From the NCBI RefSeq assembly GCF_009208585.1, contig NZ_WFLN01000006.1, forward strand, positions 372,001 through 436,000: a stretch of 64,000 nt of DNA. The letters run 5' to 3'. Positions 47,383-56,714 of this stretch are shown one piece after another (within the stretch, counting starts at the first letter, position 1; every line of letters starts with the position of its first letter). The notes under the pieces are model-generated. The model searched no databases. It was not told the DNA's origin and saw only the letters and a list, made by a program, of their open reading frames with translations. The translations under genes were made by a program, and so were the position numbers. This DNA comes from Fluviispira multicolorata. GTDB lineage: Bacteria; Bdellovibrionota_B; Oligoflexia; Silvanigrellales; Silvanigrellaceae.

Positions 47383-48194
47383 GAATAAAATTATTTTTAT
47401 TAATTTTATTCTCATTTATATTTAATCAATTTTCATATGCAATAAATAAGCAAAAAATAGTTACTCTAGCACCTAATTTAACCGAAATTGTTTTTGCTCT
47501 TGAACTAGAAGATCAACTTGTTGGCAATACATTTCTATGCGATTTTCCAAAACAGGCACAATCAGTTTATAAAGTAGGTCAATACAACGACCCAAGTCTT
47601 GAAAGAATATTAATTTCAGGTGCAAATGTTGTACTTGCAACAGAGGGAAATCCTGTTTCAAAATTAAATAAGCTAAAATCTTATGGTATTAAAATTATAG
47701 AGGTCAATCCAAAGATTGCAGATGATTTACCAAAAATAATCAATAATATCGCAGAGAGCTTAGGCGCTAAAAAAAAAGGTATAGAATTATCTAGAGATAT
47801 TCAAAAAGCAATTAATTCTTTAGAGCTTAGAGTAAAAAATAAAAAATCTTTTCTATTTGTATTGCAATTTAATCCTATTTATTCAGTGAGTGAAGAAACT
47901 TGGCTTGGAGATTTATTTTTAAAATCAGGATTGAAAAATATTGTTGGTAAAAGTGTAATTAAATATCCGATTATTTCTACTGAGTTTTTACTTAAAAATA
48001 AGCCTAACATTATATTAGTTGGTGCCATCAAAGGAAAAAATGAAAAAGAATCTTTAGCTATACAAAGAGAAAATATAAAGAAAATTTTTGGCAAAGATTC
48101 TGAAAAAATTGAGGTTGTATTGGTTCCAAAAGATGTTTTGGTAAGACCAGGACCAAGAATTACAGAAGGAATTAAGTTTATAGAAGGTTTGTAA
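47379..48194 (+). CDS. Periplasmic binding protein, BtuF/FepB type
   Basis: A 271-residue cluster A-II binding protein with signal peptide (MRIKLFLLILFSFIFNQFSYA). KIVTLAPNLTEIVFALELEDQLVG and GQYNDPSLERILISGANVVLA are the two-lobed BtuF-type motifs. It should deliver cobalamin or an iron chelate to the following permease. The start overlaps the rpoH stop by ATGA. There is no room for a B12 riboswitch upstream, because rpoH abuts it, so B12 control must act elsewhere or the ligand is not B12. Confidence 0.85.
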   Translation: MRIKLFLLILFSFIFNQFSYAINKQKIVTLAPNLTEIVFALELEDQLVGNTFLCDFPKQAQSVYKVGQYNDPSLERILISGANVVLATEGNPVSKLNKLKSYGIKIIEVNPKIADDLPKIINNIAESLGAKKKGIELSRDIQKAINSLELRVKNKKSFLFVLQFNPIYSVSEETWLGDLFLKSGLKNIVGKSVIKYPIISTEFLLKNKPNIILVGAIKGKNEKESLAIQRENIKKIFGKDSEKIEVVLVPKDVLVRPGPRITEGIKFIEGL

Positions 48195-48195
48195 C

Positions 48196-49209
48196 TTGAA
48201 ATCAAATTTTTCAATTAAAGTTTTTATAGTTTATTTAATGCTTTTACTCATTTCAGCTTTTTTTAGTATTTACTATGGTTCAGTAAATATTTCGTTTATG
48301 CAGTTTTTTTCTAGTTCCAGTGAATTAGAAGATATTCCAAGTAAAATATTAGAATTAAGAATAAATAGTTTGCTTCAAGCAGCACTCGTTGGCGCTATTT
48401 TAGCATTGAGTGGGTGTGTATTGCAAAGAGTATTGAGAAATCCACTTGCAGACCCATTTATTTTAGGAATATCTTCTGGTGGAACTTGTTTTTTATCTTT
48501 ATCTATATTGATAAATTATCCCCCTCTATTTTCAATAATATCTTCACAAACCTTTATACCTATAAAATCTTTTCATGCATTTATAGGATGTATAGTTTCA
48601 TTTCTTATTCTTTTTTCTTTTAGAAGAAAAATTAAAACTGTAAATGATGAATATGTATATCCTGTCATTGGAATTATTATAAACTCCTTTTTTTCAGCCA
48701 TTTTAATGATGGTTATCACTATTGCTAAACCTGAGCAACTTGCAGAAATACATAATTTAATGATTGGAACCCTTCAGCCGATTACCTTTAATCAAATTTT
48801 CTTTTTTTATGCTATGTCTATTTTTCCAATTATTTTTATTTTAAGAAACGCAAAATATTTTGATTTTATGATTTTTGGTGATGATTTTTCAAAATCATTA
48901 GGGATAAACTCTTTGAAAATAAGATGTATTTCTATAGTTATGATTTGTATTCTAGTTTCTTTAGTGGTATCAACTGCAGGATCGATTGGATTTATAGGAT
49001 TAATTATTCCACATATGATTAGAAAAATTCATCGTTTCTCACCATTTTTTGAATGTATTCTGTGCATGCAATTGGGTGCTATTATACTTATAAATGCTGA
49101 TACTTTATCTCGCTCCTTATTTTCGCCAGCACAGTTGCCATTAGGAATTTTCACAGCAATTTTAGGAGCCCCTATTTTGGCATTCATTTTAATTAGGAAG
49201 CAAGTTTAA
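48196..49209 (+). CDS. FecCD/BtuC-type ABC permease
   Basis: A 337-residue membrane protein with about ten hydrophobic helices. Family signatures are ALVGAILALSGCVLQRVLRNPLADPFILG and GSIGFIGLIIPHMIR. It transports cobalamin or iron-siderophore across the inner membrane. The start is TTG, one base after the previous stop, with a purine-rich stretch (GAAGG) ahead. The next gene overlaps the last base (TAATG). Confidence 0.92.
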   Translation: MKSNFSIKVFIVYLMLLLISAFFSIYYGSVNISFMQFFSSSSELEDIPSKILELRINSLLQAALVGAILALSGCVLQRVLRNPLADPFILGISSGGTCFLSLSILINYPPLFSIISSQTFIPIKSFHAFIGCIVSFLILFSFRRKIKTVNDEYVYPVIGIIINSFFSAILMMVITIAKPEQLAEIHNLMIGTLQPITFNQIFFFYAMSIFPIIFILRNAKYFDFMIFGDDFSKSLGINSLKIRCISIVMICILVSLVVSTAGSIGFIGLIIPHMIRKIHRFSPFFECILCMQLGAIILINADTLSRSLFSPAQLPLGIFTAILGAPILAFILIRKQV

Positions 49210-49970
49210 TGAGTGCTTTTGTTTTTAAAGCAGAAAAAATTTTTTACTCGACTCCAAATCACAATATATTGTTAAAAGATATTAACTTTGAATACAATGA
49301 AGGGGATATTGTCTGTTTACTTGGAAATAATGGTGCAGGAAAAAGTACATTGATTAAAATTTGTGCAGGTATTTTGTCAGCTTCATTTGGTAACATACTA
49401 ATAAATAAAAATAATATCAAATGTATAGGGAAAACTCAGCAGTCCCAATTGATCTCTTGGCTTCCTCAATCTCTTTACAGGGCCGAGAATTTTAATGTTA
49501 TCGAATTTTTAAGTTTAAATAGTCTTAGAGTAAGCAAAAATATGCAAAAGTCGAATTCAGAATTACCATTTGACTTTTCTAATGCTTTAAGAGATTTTGA
49601 TATCCTTGATCAGGCTAAAAAAGAGCTTATTCTCTTAAGTGGCGGAGAGTGGAAAAGAGTTCAATTGGCTCGACTTTGGTTAAGAAAAGCTAAAATTTTG
49701 TTTCTTGATGAGCCTGACGGAGATTTAGATTTAAAGCACAAAATAAATCTTGTAGGAAAATGTAAAGAATACGCTCAAAAAAATAAAGCGATTATCTTTA
49801 TAACGTCTCATGATATTCATTTTGCAAAAATGGTTGCAAATAAAATATGTGCATTAAACAATGGGATTTTTGTTTGGAATTCTGAAGCGGATATTTTTTG
49901 GAGTTTAAATATTCTGCAAAAGCTTTATGGGTTGAATAAGAATGATGAAAATCATTTTTATTCTAAATAG
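49209..49970 (+). CDS. BtuD/FecE-type ABC transporter ATP-binding protein
   Basis: A 253-residue ABC ATPase. Walker A GNNGAGKST, signature LSGGEWKRVQLARLW and Walker B ILFLDEPDGDLDLKHK are present; the H-loop is in ITSHDIHFAK. GGEWKR is an altered signature (usually GGxxQR). It couples ATP hydrolysis to the preceding permease. It completes a three-gene importer joined to rpoH. Confidence 0.92.
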   Translation: MSAFVFKAEKIFYSTPNHNILLKDINFEYNEGDIVCLLGNNGAGKSTLIKICAGILSASFGNILINKNNIKCIGKTQQSQLISWLPQSLYRAENFNVIEFLSLNSLRVSKNMQKSNSELPFDFSNALRDFDILDQAKKELILLSGGEWKRVQLARLWLRKAKILFLDEPDGDLDLKHKINLVGKCKEYAQKNKAIIFITSHDIHFAKMVANKICALNNGIFVWNSEADIFWSLNILQKLYGLNKNDENHFYSK

Positions 49971-50026
49971 ACTTTAAAGTATTTAAAGTAAGAATTATCC
50001 TAAATATTGAGTGAGAGGTATTAAAT

Positions 50027-50458
50027 ATGAAAGATGATTCAAATAAAAATAACGATATTATCGACGCTGAATTTGTTTCAGACTCAACTCCTAATAATGA
50101 TTATACTGAAACAACTTCTGCTCAAGATAAATTGAATGACCTAACAGTTGAACCAAGTATTGAATATACCTCTTATCAATCATATTCTAAAATAGGGCAA
50201 GATAATCAATTTAAATCTTTTTCTTGGTCCTTTTCAAATAGCTCAAATACCATAAAAAAAAGACCATCATTTTTAACGATAATTTTTTTAATTCCAATTA
50301 TTCTATTAATATTTTCTATTTTTCTAGTTTTTGGATTATTAGCATTTGTCATTTTTTTGCCAAAATTGTTCTTAATCTTAAAAAGAAAGGGTATTTCTGG
50401 GCTTAAAATGGATTATAAATTAATCAGAGGGCTTTTTGAACGATTCAAAATGAAGTAA
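50027..50458 (+). CDS. Hypothetical single-pass membrane protein
   Basis: A 143-residue protein. The first 80 residues are polar, acidic and low in structure (KDDSNKNNDIIDAEF); residues about 85-112 are a strong hydrophobic helix, possibly two close ones, followed by a basic cytoplasmic tail (KLFLILKRKG...GLFERFKMK). No family was recognised. It has its own GAGAGG ribosome-binding site. It lies between the importer and the thioredoxin/NHL gene without clear connection to either. Confidence 0.65.
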   Translation: MKDDSNKNNDIIDAEFVSDSTPNNDYTETTSAQDKLNDLTVEPSIEYTSYQSYSKIGQDNQFKSFSWSFSNSSNTIKKRPSFLTIIFLIPIILLIFSIFLVFGLLAFVIFLPKLFLILKRKGISGLKMDYKLIRGLFERFKMK

Positions 50459-50499
50459 AATAAAGACTGTCAAAGCTTTTCTTTATTAAAGGTGTAAAA

Positions 50500-52005
50500 A
50501 TGCCGGTTCATGCCCCCGATTTGCCTTCTCAATTTAAATGGGTCAACTCATCCCAACAGTTAAGCCTGTCCCAATATTTAGGCCATCCTATTTTACTTAA
50601 TTTTTGGACTTATTGTTGTATTAATTGCATACATATGCTATCAGATTTAAAGAAAATTGAAGAAGAATTTTGCCCAAAAGGGCTTGTTGTTATTGGTGTG
50701 CAATGTGCAAAATTTTCCCATGAAAAAGACTTTGAGAGTATTAATGAAGCTTGTCATCGTTTAAATATTCAACATCCAGTTATTGTAGATGAAGAAATGT
50801 ATTTATGGAAAAAATATGCTGTTCGTTCCCTGCCTACTTTTGTTTTAATAGACAGTGACGGAAAAATTATATTTACAGCGTCAGGCAAAAATATATATGA
50901 AGGCTTAAAAGAACAAATATCAACTTTGATTCAAGATAAAAATCTGCCAGAAATAAAACTATTAGAATGGGCAAATATTGAAGATAAACTAAATCTGCGT
51001 TATCCAACTAAAGCTGTTGCCGCTAAAATGAATGATATAATTAATTATTTTATTTCAGATACTTTCAATAATCGAATCGTACATTTAAATTCAGAAGGAA
51101 AATTTATTTCTTCATTTGGTGAAGGAATATTAGCTTCACCTCAAGGCTGTTGTGTGTGGAAGAATGAACTTATTGTTTGTGATTCTGAGCATCACCGTTT
51201 ACTTGCTTTCGATTTAGAAGGCAGTCCCCAACGCAAATATCGAGTGCTAGCGGGTAAGGGAGAAAAAGGAATCTTTGAAACTCGTTCTGAATTTGTTGCA
51301 AAACTTGCTCCAATTAACTCACCTGCTGATGTCTGTGTGTGGGGCAACGATCTTGCTATAACGTGTGCAGGAAGTCATCAAATTGTTCTATTTGTTGCAA
51401 AAGATGAGTCTATTTTGCACATCGCTGGATCGGGGCGTGAAGACATTGTCGATGGTCCAGCGTCGTTTGCTGCATTGGCTCAACCATCTGGTATAACAGC
51501 AATATCGGATACTATTTTGGCATTTACAGACAGTGAAACAAGTTCTATTCGACTTATTGTAAAAAATTGGAATGAATCAGGCAAAACTATGATAGTAAGC
51601 CTTGTAGGAGAAGGATTATTTGATTTTGGGTTTCGGGATGGGCTTGGCGCAGAGGCAAGAATGCAGCATCCATTAAGTTGCGCATGGAGCCCAATTTCGC
51701 AAAATCTTTATGTTGTTGATAGTTACAATAACGCATTAAGAATATATTCAGTTGATAAAGATTATCTTGGCACTGTTACTTTATCGGAGGGATTAAATGA
51801 GCCTTCTGGAATCTATTGGTTTGAAGGAAAGATTATTATTTCAGATACAAATTCACACAGAATTATTATTCTTGATGAAGATAAAATAGATCAAAAAGAT
51901 AACATCGACTCTTTAGAAGTAGCTCAAGTAGCAGAAATTTATTCTGGTCCATTTGGACAGATATCAGACGTTCCAAAATATATGCTAACCCATAATTTAG
52001 TTTAA
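50500..52005 (+). CDS. Thioredoxin-like / NHL-repeat protein (NHLRC2-like)
   Basis: A 501-residue protein. Residues 1-150 are a thioredoxin-like domain with FWTYCCINCIH, the CxxC-type active site shared with NHLRC2, and FVLIDSDGKIIF. Residues about 165-480 form NHL repeats, a six-bladed propeller (LACDSEHHRLLAF-type segments: CDSEHHRLLAFD, VVDSYNNALRIY, ISDTNSHRIIILD). The human relative is essential but its chemistry is unsettled, so a redox role is inference. No signal peptide, hence cytoplasmic. Confidence 0.85.
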   Translation: MPVHAPDLPSQFKWVNSSQQLSLSQYLGHPILLNFWTYCCINCIHMLSDLKKIEEEFCPKGLVVIGVQCAKFSHEKDFESINEACHRLNIQHPVIVDEEMYLWKKYAVRSLPTFVLIDSDGKIIFTASGKNIYEGLKEQISTLIQDKNLPEIKLLEWANIEDKLNLRYPTKAVAAKMNDIINYFISDTFNNRIVHLNSEGKFISSFGEGILASPQGCCVWKNELIVCDSEHHRLLAFDLEGSPQRKYRVLAGKGEKGIFETRSEFVAKLAPINSPADVCVWGNDLAITCAGSHQIVLFVAKDESILHIAGSGREDIVDGPASFAALAQPSGITAISDTILAFTDSETSSIRLIVKNWNESGKTMIVSLVGEGLFDFGFRDGLGAEARMQHPLSCAWSPISQNLYVVDSYNNALRIYSVDKDYLGTVTLSEGLNEPSGIYWFEGKIIISDTNSHRIIILDEDKIDQKDNIDSLEVAQVAEIYSGPFGQISDVPKYMLTHNLV

Positions 52006-52228
52006 TTCTCTTTGTTTAATATTATATAAATATGTATTTGATTTGCTTACTTTGAACGGAATTATGCGTCAAGATTCTTTTTGTTGCATTTGGTAAGCTA
52101 ATAATATTGCGATATTTTTCTAAGTATTTTATTACACTCCTTGAGAAGAATATTTATATTTTTCATTTTTTTATATGTAATATATTTTTAATTCATTTAA
52201 TATATAATTAAAATTGTAAGGAAAATAA

Positions 52229-53269
52229 ATGCTTAAAGATAAAATTATAAAACCAAAAAGAATTAAAATTGGTGACACTGTAGGAATATTTACTCCTTCG
52301 ACTCCTGCAAATGTTTTATTTAAAGAAAAATATTTACATGCAATTTCTGAATTAAAAAGAATAGGTTTTAATGTTATTGAAGGAGATTTAACAAAAAAAT
52401 CTGTTAAACAAGGATATAGGTCTGGCAATCCCAAAGAAAGAGCTCAAGAGTTTATGGATTTGATTGAAAATCAAAATGTAGATTTTCTGATGTCTACAAT
52501 TGGTGGTTATAATTCTTCTTCATTGATACCATATCTTGATTTTGATATCATAAAAAAAAATCGAAAAATAATCACTGGATACAGTGATATAACATCACTC
52601 CATATGGCAATTTTAACGCAATCAAATTTATCTACTTTTTATGGTCCCGCAGTTGTACCCACATTTGGAGAATGGCCTCATGCATTTTCTGAGAGTGTAG
52701 AATCATTTTTAACATTAGGTACAAGCATTCACTTAAGAAATTATAAGCAACCTTTTTTCGAAAAATGGAGCAATCATTTTAGAAATGCATTCACAGATGA
52801 ATGGAAAAGCGTAGAAAGAAAATATGAATTTAACAGTGGATATAAAATCATATCCAGTGGAGTTATTGAAGCTCCAATTATAATAGCAAACTTAAATACA
52901 CTTTGTTCTCTTGCTGGTACCTCATACTTTCCTGATTTTTGCGATAATATTTTACTTATTGAAGAGGAGTGCGCTGATTTTGCTGAAGAAGAAAGGAGTT
53001 TAACTCAACTAAAGCTTATGGGTGTATTTGAAAATATTAAAGGGCTAATAGTTAGCAAACCAGAGTTTTTAAATAATAAAGGAGCTGATTTTTCTTACGA
53101 AGAATTAATAATGGAAGTTGTTGGAAAGAGAAAGTATCCAATAATTTATAATTATGATTGTGGTCATACACATCCAATGCACACTCTTCCACAAATGATT
53201 AATATTAGATTAGAAGCATTACAAAATAATGTTAATATTACTTTTTTAGAGTCTGCTGTGGATATTTAA
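52229..53269 (+). CDS. S66 family serine peptidase, LD-carboxypeptidase/MccF-like
   Basis: A 346-residue enzyme. GDTVGIFTPSTP is the start, ITGYSDITSLH holds the nucleophile Ser119, and LLIEEE and CGHTHPMHTLPQ provide the Glu-His of the triad. S66 enzymes include muropeptide LD-carboxypeptidases and MccF, which detoxifies microcin C-type aminoacyl-nucleotides. The longer acidic loop and GYSD context look closer to MccF. No microcin genes are near. AAGGAAA precedes the ATG; the 223 bases upstream are AT-rich and hold no gene. Confidence 0.82.
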   Translation: MLKDKIIKPKRIKIGDTVGIFTPSTPANVLFKEKYLHAISELKRIGFNVIEGDLTKKSVKQGYRSGNPKERAQEFMDLIENQNVDFLMSTIGGYNSSSLIPYLDFDIIKKNRKIITGYSDITSLHMAILTQSNLSTFYGPAVVPTFGEWPHAFSESVESFLTLGTSIHLRNYKQPFFEKWSNHFRNAFTDEWKSVERKYEFNSGYKIISSGVIEAPIIIANLNTLCSLAGTSYFPDFCDNILLIEEECADFAEEERSLTQLKLMGVFENIKGLIVSKPEFLNNKGADFSYEELIMEVVGKRKYPIIYNYDCGHTHPMHTLPQMINIRLEALQNNVNITFLESAVDI

Positions 53270-53299
53270 TAATAGAAATTTTACAAAAGGAAACTGTAA

Positions 53300-53683
53300 A
53301 TGATAAAATTTATTTGCTTTAATAGATTATATTTTTTTGGAATTTTCTTATTTTCTATGAATGCAAATGCTGATATAGCAATTGTTTACTGTGCAAATGA
53401 TAAAAAAAAATGGCATTGGTTAAATAAAAAAAAAGAAATTGTTCGCGGTAAATGGGAAAATAAATTTGTTAAACCATGGTTATACAAGAAATATTTTATT
53501 ATTAAAGGTGGAATGTCTAAGGTCCATTCTTTACAAGAACAGTGTATTCTTACATTTGGCTCCGAATTTCATTATGCTCAGCCAGCAGAAATTGGCTCAG
53601 AAGATTGGCATGTGTTTGCTATTAACGATGATACTTTAATAAAGGGTATTAGCAGTTATAGAACATTCTCTATTAGAGTATAA
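53300..53683 (+). CDS. Small secreted protein of unknown function
   Basis: A 127-residue protein with a signal peptide (cleavage after NANA-D, about residue 24). The mature part is Trp/Tyr-rich (KWHWLNKKKE, KPWLYKKYF) and has three Cys (VYCAN, QCILTFG among them). It reads as a compact beta-rich domain of about 100 residues; no family was recognised. It follows the S66 peptidase gene by 30 bases, with AAAAGGAAA before the ATG, so the pair is probably cotranscribed. Confidence 0.68.
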   Translation: MIKFICFNRLYFFGIFLFSMNANADIAIVYCANDKKKWHWLNKKKEIVRGKWENKFVKPWLYKKYFIIKGGMSKVHSLQEQCILTFGSEFHYAQPAEIGSEDWHVFAINDDTLIKGISSYRTFSIRV

Positions 53684-53890
53684 TTGTCATGGCCATGAAA
53701 TAACTGCTCTAATTGATGATAAAATAGCAATAATGGTATTAAGACATATAGTTTTTTATTTTTCCAAAAATTTGCTTGCGAAAATCGTCAGTAAGTTAGA
53801 TTATAAGATGTTAGGATTTTAGCATTTAAATTTATTTCACTTTTTTCTATTTAGGAATCTTGTTTATGTTTTATTAAATGGAGGTTAATT

Positions 53891-54313
53891 GTGTATAAAA
53901 ATATATTAATGGCTATTGATTTTTCAGAAGTTACCGAAGCAGTTGCAAAAAAAGCATTTCTTCTACGTGAAATCACTCAGGCAGAAGTTCATTTATGCTA
54001 TGTTTTAGGGCTTGAAAATGTTTTGACTCCTGCTTCTTATTTTTATTATCAATCCTTTGATTTTAATGAAAATGTTTTGGAACCTCTTAAGAAAAAATTT
54101 GAGGATTATTCAAATAAACTTGGAATTAAAAAAGAAAATATACATTTTTTAAGAGGCAATGCTAAAGAAGAAATTTTGAATTTGGCAAAGGAAATAAATA
54201 TCGATGCAATTATCGTTGGTGGGCATGACCATTCTCGTTTAGGAATGTTAGGTTCAGTTGCCGCAGTTCTTTCAAATAAGGCTGATTGCGATGTGCTCAT
54301 TGTAAAAAAATAA
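53891..54313 (+). CDS. Universal stress protein UspA family (first copy)
   Basis: A 140-residue Usp-fold protein. ILMAIDFSEVTEAVAKKAF is the start and VGGHDHSRLGMLGSVAAVLSN the ATP-binding G-x2-G-x9-G(S) motif, then DVLIVKK. It probably binds ATP and helps survival under stress. Start GTG at 53891 is supported by GGAGG. The next gene is a second Usp protein 13-30 bases on, so the pair is a tandem duplication. Confidence 0.9.
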   Translation: MYKNILMAIDFSEVTEAVAKKAFLLREITQAEVHLCYVLGLENVLTPASYFYYQSFDFNENVLEPLKKKFEDYSNKLGIKKENIHFLRGNAKEEILNLAKEINIDAIIVGGHDHSRLGMLGSVAAVLSNKADCDVLIVKK

Positions 54314-54344
54314 ATTTCATTGTTATTTGAGGTTTTTATATATT

Positions 54345-54773
54345 ATGTCTATTTATAAAAAAATACTTGTTTGTACCGATTTCTCTGAAGATAGCTTAAA
54401 ATATTTAGGAAAATCTTTTCTGCTTGCAGAGTCTTTTCAAGCAGAAACTCATTTATGCCATGTTGTGTTACCTGCAGCTTCTATTCCAATACATGGTTAT
54501 TATTATCCAATGGATATTGATCTTGAAAAAAAGATTATGGAAAAAGCTGAAGAAAAAATGACAGAAGTAGCTGCACAGCATAAATTAGACGCATCTAAAC
54601 AGCATGTTTTTTTTGGAAATCCAAAACCTGGCATAGTTGCCTTTGCAAAGGAGATAGATATCGATCTCGTTATTGTTGCTGGTCATCATCACTCATTTAT
54701 TGGAATGTTGGGCTCAACCGCAAATTATATTGCAAATAAAATTCACTGCGATGTTCTTATTGTGAATAATTAA
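54345..54773 (+). CDS. Universal stress protein UspA family (second copy)
   Basis: A Usp-fold protein of 142 residues from MSIYKKILVCTDFSEDS. VAGHHHSFIGMLGSTANYIANK is the nucleotide-binding motif, with HHH where copy one has HDH. The frame is open from TTG 54327, but the ATG at 54345 begins at the family position and has GAGG upstream, though 12 bases away. It is clearly a paralogue of the previous gene. Confidence 0.9.
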   Translation: MSIYKKILVCTDFSEDSLKYLGKSFLLAESFQAETHLCHVVLPAASIPIHGYYYPMDIDLEKKIMEKAEEKMTEVAAQHKLDASKQHVFFGNPKPGIVAFAKEIDIDLVIVAGHHHSFIGMLGSTANYIANKIHCDVLIVNN

Positions 54774-54775
54774 TT

Positions 54776-55342
54776 TTATTTAAATACTTCCCATTCTTCT
54801 TTTAAGAGTGAATATATGTACATATCATATATATATCCATTCTTTATTAGATGTTTTCTTAATAATCCTTCCCTTTGCATCCCAAGTTTTTCCATGACTC
54901 GAAAGCTTCCTATATTTTCTTTAATACAGAGGGCTTCAATTCTTCTTATGTTGAGCGTTTTAAAAGCATGGTTAATTAGAACCTGTGAAGCTTCTATTCC
55001 GTATCCTTTTCCCCACCAGTCTTCACCTAGGGCATAGCCAAGCTCTAAAGTGTTTTCTCTGCACAGTTTTCCTTTAAAGAGCCCCACCGTTCCTATCATT
55101 TTTTCTCGACCTTCGGATTGAATAAAAATTCCAAAAGGATTTAAGGGGTCTCTAATATTTAAAGCTCGACTGCTTCTGACGAAATCAAGAGCATCTTTCA
55201 AGGTTTTGTGCGTATCAAATGCTGTGTAGCGAGTGACGTTGCTATTTTTGGCATAATAAAAAATATCTTCAGCATCTTCTTCCGTTATATATCGTAAACG
55301 AAGTCTTTTTGTTGAAAAAGAAGGGGAATTGCTTTGCTTCAT
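54776..55342 (-). CDS. RimJ/RimL-type GNAT acetyltransferase
   Basis: A 188-residue N-acetyltransferase. SFSTKRLRLRYITEEDAEDI is the start, LGYALGEDWWGKGYGIEASQ the acetyl-CoA loop, and NIRRIEALCIKENIGSFRVMEKLGMQREG the end of the fold. Members acetylate ribosomal proteins or free amino-group substrates; the exact one is unknown. It is convergent with the second Usp gene, 2 bases apart. Confidence 0.88.
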   Translation of the reverse strand: MKQSNSPSFSTKRLRLRYITEEDAEDIFYYAKNSNVTRYTAFDTHKTLKDALDFVRSSRALNIRDPLNPFGIFIQSEGREKMIGTVGLFKGKLCRENTLELGYALGEDWWGKGYGIEASQVLINHAFKTLNIRRIEALCIKENIGSFRVMEKLGMQREGLLRKHLIKNGYIYDMYIYSLLKEEWEVFK

Positions 55343-55446
55343 GACTCTGTCCTCTGTATTTATTAGGACTTAATAATATAAAATATTTTATGATTTGTCA
55401 AAATTATTTAAGTATAGAAAGGGATTTTCAAAAGAATTTTTATTGA

Positions 55447-55522
55447 TGGGGTGACTGAGGGGATTCGAACCCCCGCATGATGGAATCACAATCCATTGTC
55501 TTAACCGCTTGACTACAGCCAC
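55447..55522 (-). tRNA. tRNA-His (anticodon GTG)
   Basis: Minus strand: acceptor GTGGCTG/CAGTCAC, discriminator C (typical of His), encoded CCA (55447-55449). Anticodon loop TTGTGAT (GTG) in an ATGGA/TCCAT stem. A G at 55523 supplies the G-1 needed for HisRS recognition. Confidence 0.95.
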
Positions 55523-55537
55523 CAGATCTGTGCAACA

Positions 55538-55566
55538 GCAATACTTTACCAAATTTTATGTGTCAA
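55538..55566 (-). promoter_or_regulatory. Candidate promoter of tRNA-His
   Basis: Minus strand: perfect -35 TTGACA (55561-55566), 17-base spacer, TATTGC (55538-55543). It would start about eight bases before the tRNA. Confidence 0.6.
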
Positions 55567-55658
55567 GTACGAAATAAAGTCTTTTGGGACATTGTTATGA
55601 TATGCTATAATATGTGAATTTTATGTGTTTTTTATTCTTGTACGGAAAGGAAGTGCAT

Positions 55659-56714
55659 ATGGAGCAGTTAAAGATTGAAAAAATGCGTCAGTTTTATGAT
55701 CTTTTTCCCTATCCAAATCGTCCATTTTTTCTTTCTCCAAAAATTGAAGCCCATTTTACTTCTCACGGAGGATTTTCCCACTTAATAGCACTTAATAGAA
55801 GACCTTTTGCGCAAAAAATATGGCAATTAAGCTCTCGATGCTTAAAGGAAAATAAAGGAATAAATAAGAAAGACCTTTATATGATCCAAGGAGAATTAGA
55901 AGCTGTTTTTCCCAGTTCAAAAAGAATTCTTTTAGTGGGGTGTGGGACTGATGAACCTTTGTTATATAGAAAGCTCCATCCAAATAATGAGATTGTAGCT
56001 GTAGATCTGAGTAGAAAAGTTCTCAAAAAAGCAAAAAAAAAGCTATCCTACCAACGGTTTAAAAATTTTTTTACCCATCAAGATAGATTCAGAAAAATAA
56101 GTTTTTTGCTAGGCAATGCAGAAGTTATTTTACATGAAAAGGCCTTAGGAGGATTTGACTTTATTCAATGTTTTGGAGTTCTCCATCATCAACCAGCCCC
56201 TTATTTTCTTTTACGTGCTATGGAGGAACGTTTAAATCCAGGGGGCGTGCTCAGAATCATGGTTTACAGTTATCATGGGCGTAAACTTGAAAGAAGAATT
56301 CAGACTCGTTACAAAAAATTGTGGGATTCTTTTTTTGAAAAAAACTTTAAATTTAAAATTTTTCAAAACTATATCCAGCTTAGAGTTTGGCAATTATTAA
56401 ATTATTTAGGCTTTCGTCCTGCAACAGAAGACCGCTTTCGCTATTTAGGTCCTGGCTCAACTAGTGTAGCAGATGCACTTATGCATCCTTCTGATCCTGG
56501 AATTTCTTTAAATTATTTTCATGAGAGTGCACTTCAATTAGGACTTGAAATGATATACTGTGAAGGTAAAATAGAAAATATAGGTTATGAAACTGGTTTT
56601 GAAAATCCACAAGAGGTCTGGAATAAAGTTGTCGATGCAGATACAAGGAAAGAGCTTTTGACAAATCCGATATTAATCTATCGCAAGGTGCATAAATTTG
56701 AAGCAAGGCAATAA
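55659..56714 (+). CDS. SAM-dependent methyltransferase
   Basis: A 351-residue class I methyltransferase from MEQLKIEKMRQFYDLFPYPNRP. Motif I is ILLVGCGTDEPLLYR (Gly-rich SAM loop), followed by EIVAVDLSR (acidic residue binding ribose) and FDFIQCFGVLHHQ. The substrate is not recognisable; FPYPNRP near the start resembles proteins that modify small cell-envelope molecules or peptides. The frame is open from 55614, but GGAAAGGAAG precedes the ATG at 55659. It overlaps the next gene by 17 bases. Confidence 0.85.
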   Translation: MEQLKIEKMRQFYDLFPYPNRPFFLSPKIEAHFTSHGGFSHLIALNRRPFAQKIWQLSSRCLKENKGINKKDLYMIQGELEAVFPSSKRILLVGCGTDEPLLYRKLHPNNEIVAVDLSRKVLKKAKKKLSYQRFKNFFTHQDRFRKISFLLGNAEVILHEKALGGFDFIQCFGVLHHQPAPYFLLRAMEERLNPGGVLRIMVYSYHGRKLERRIQTRYKKLWDSFFEKNFKFKIFQNYIQLRVWQLLNYLGFRPATEDRFRYLGPGSTSVADALMHPSDPGISLNYFHESALQLGLEMIYCEGKIENIGYETGFENPQEVWNKVVDADTRKELLTNPILIYRKVHKFEARQ

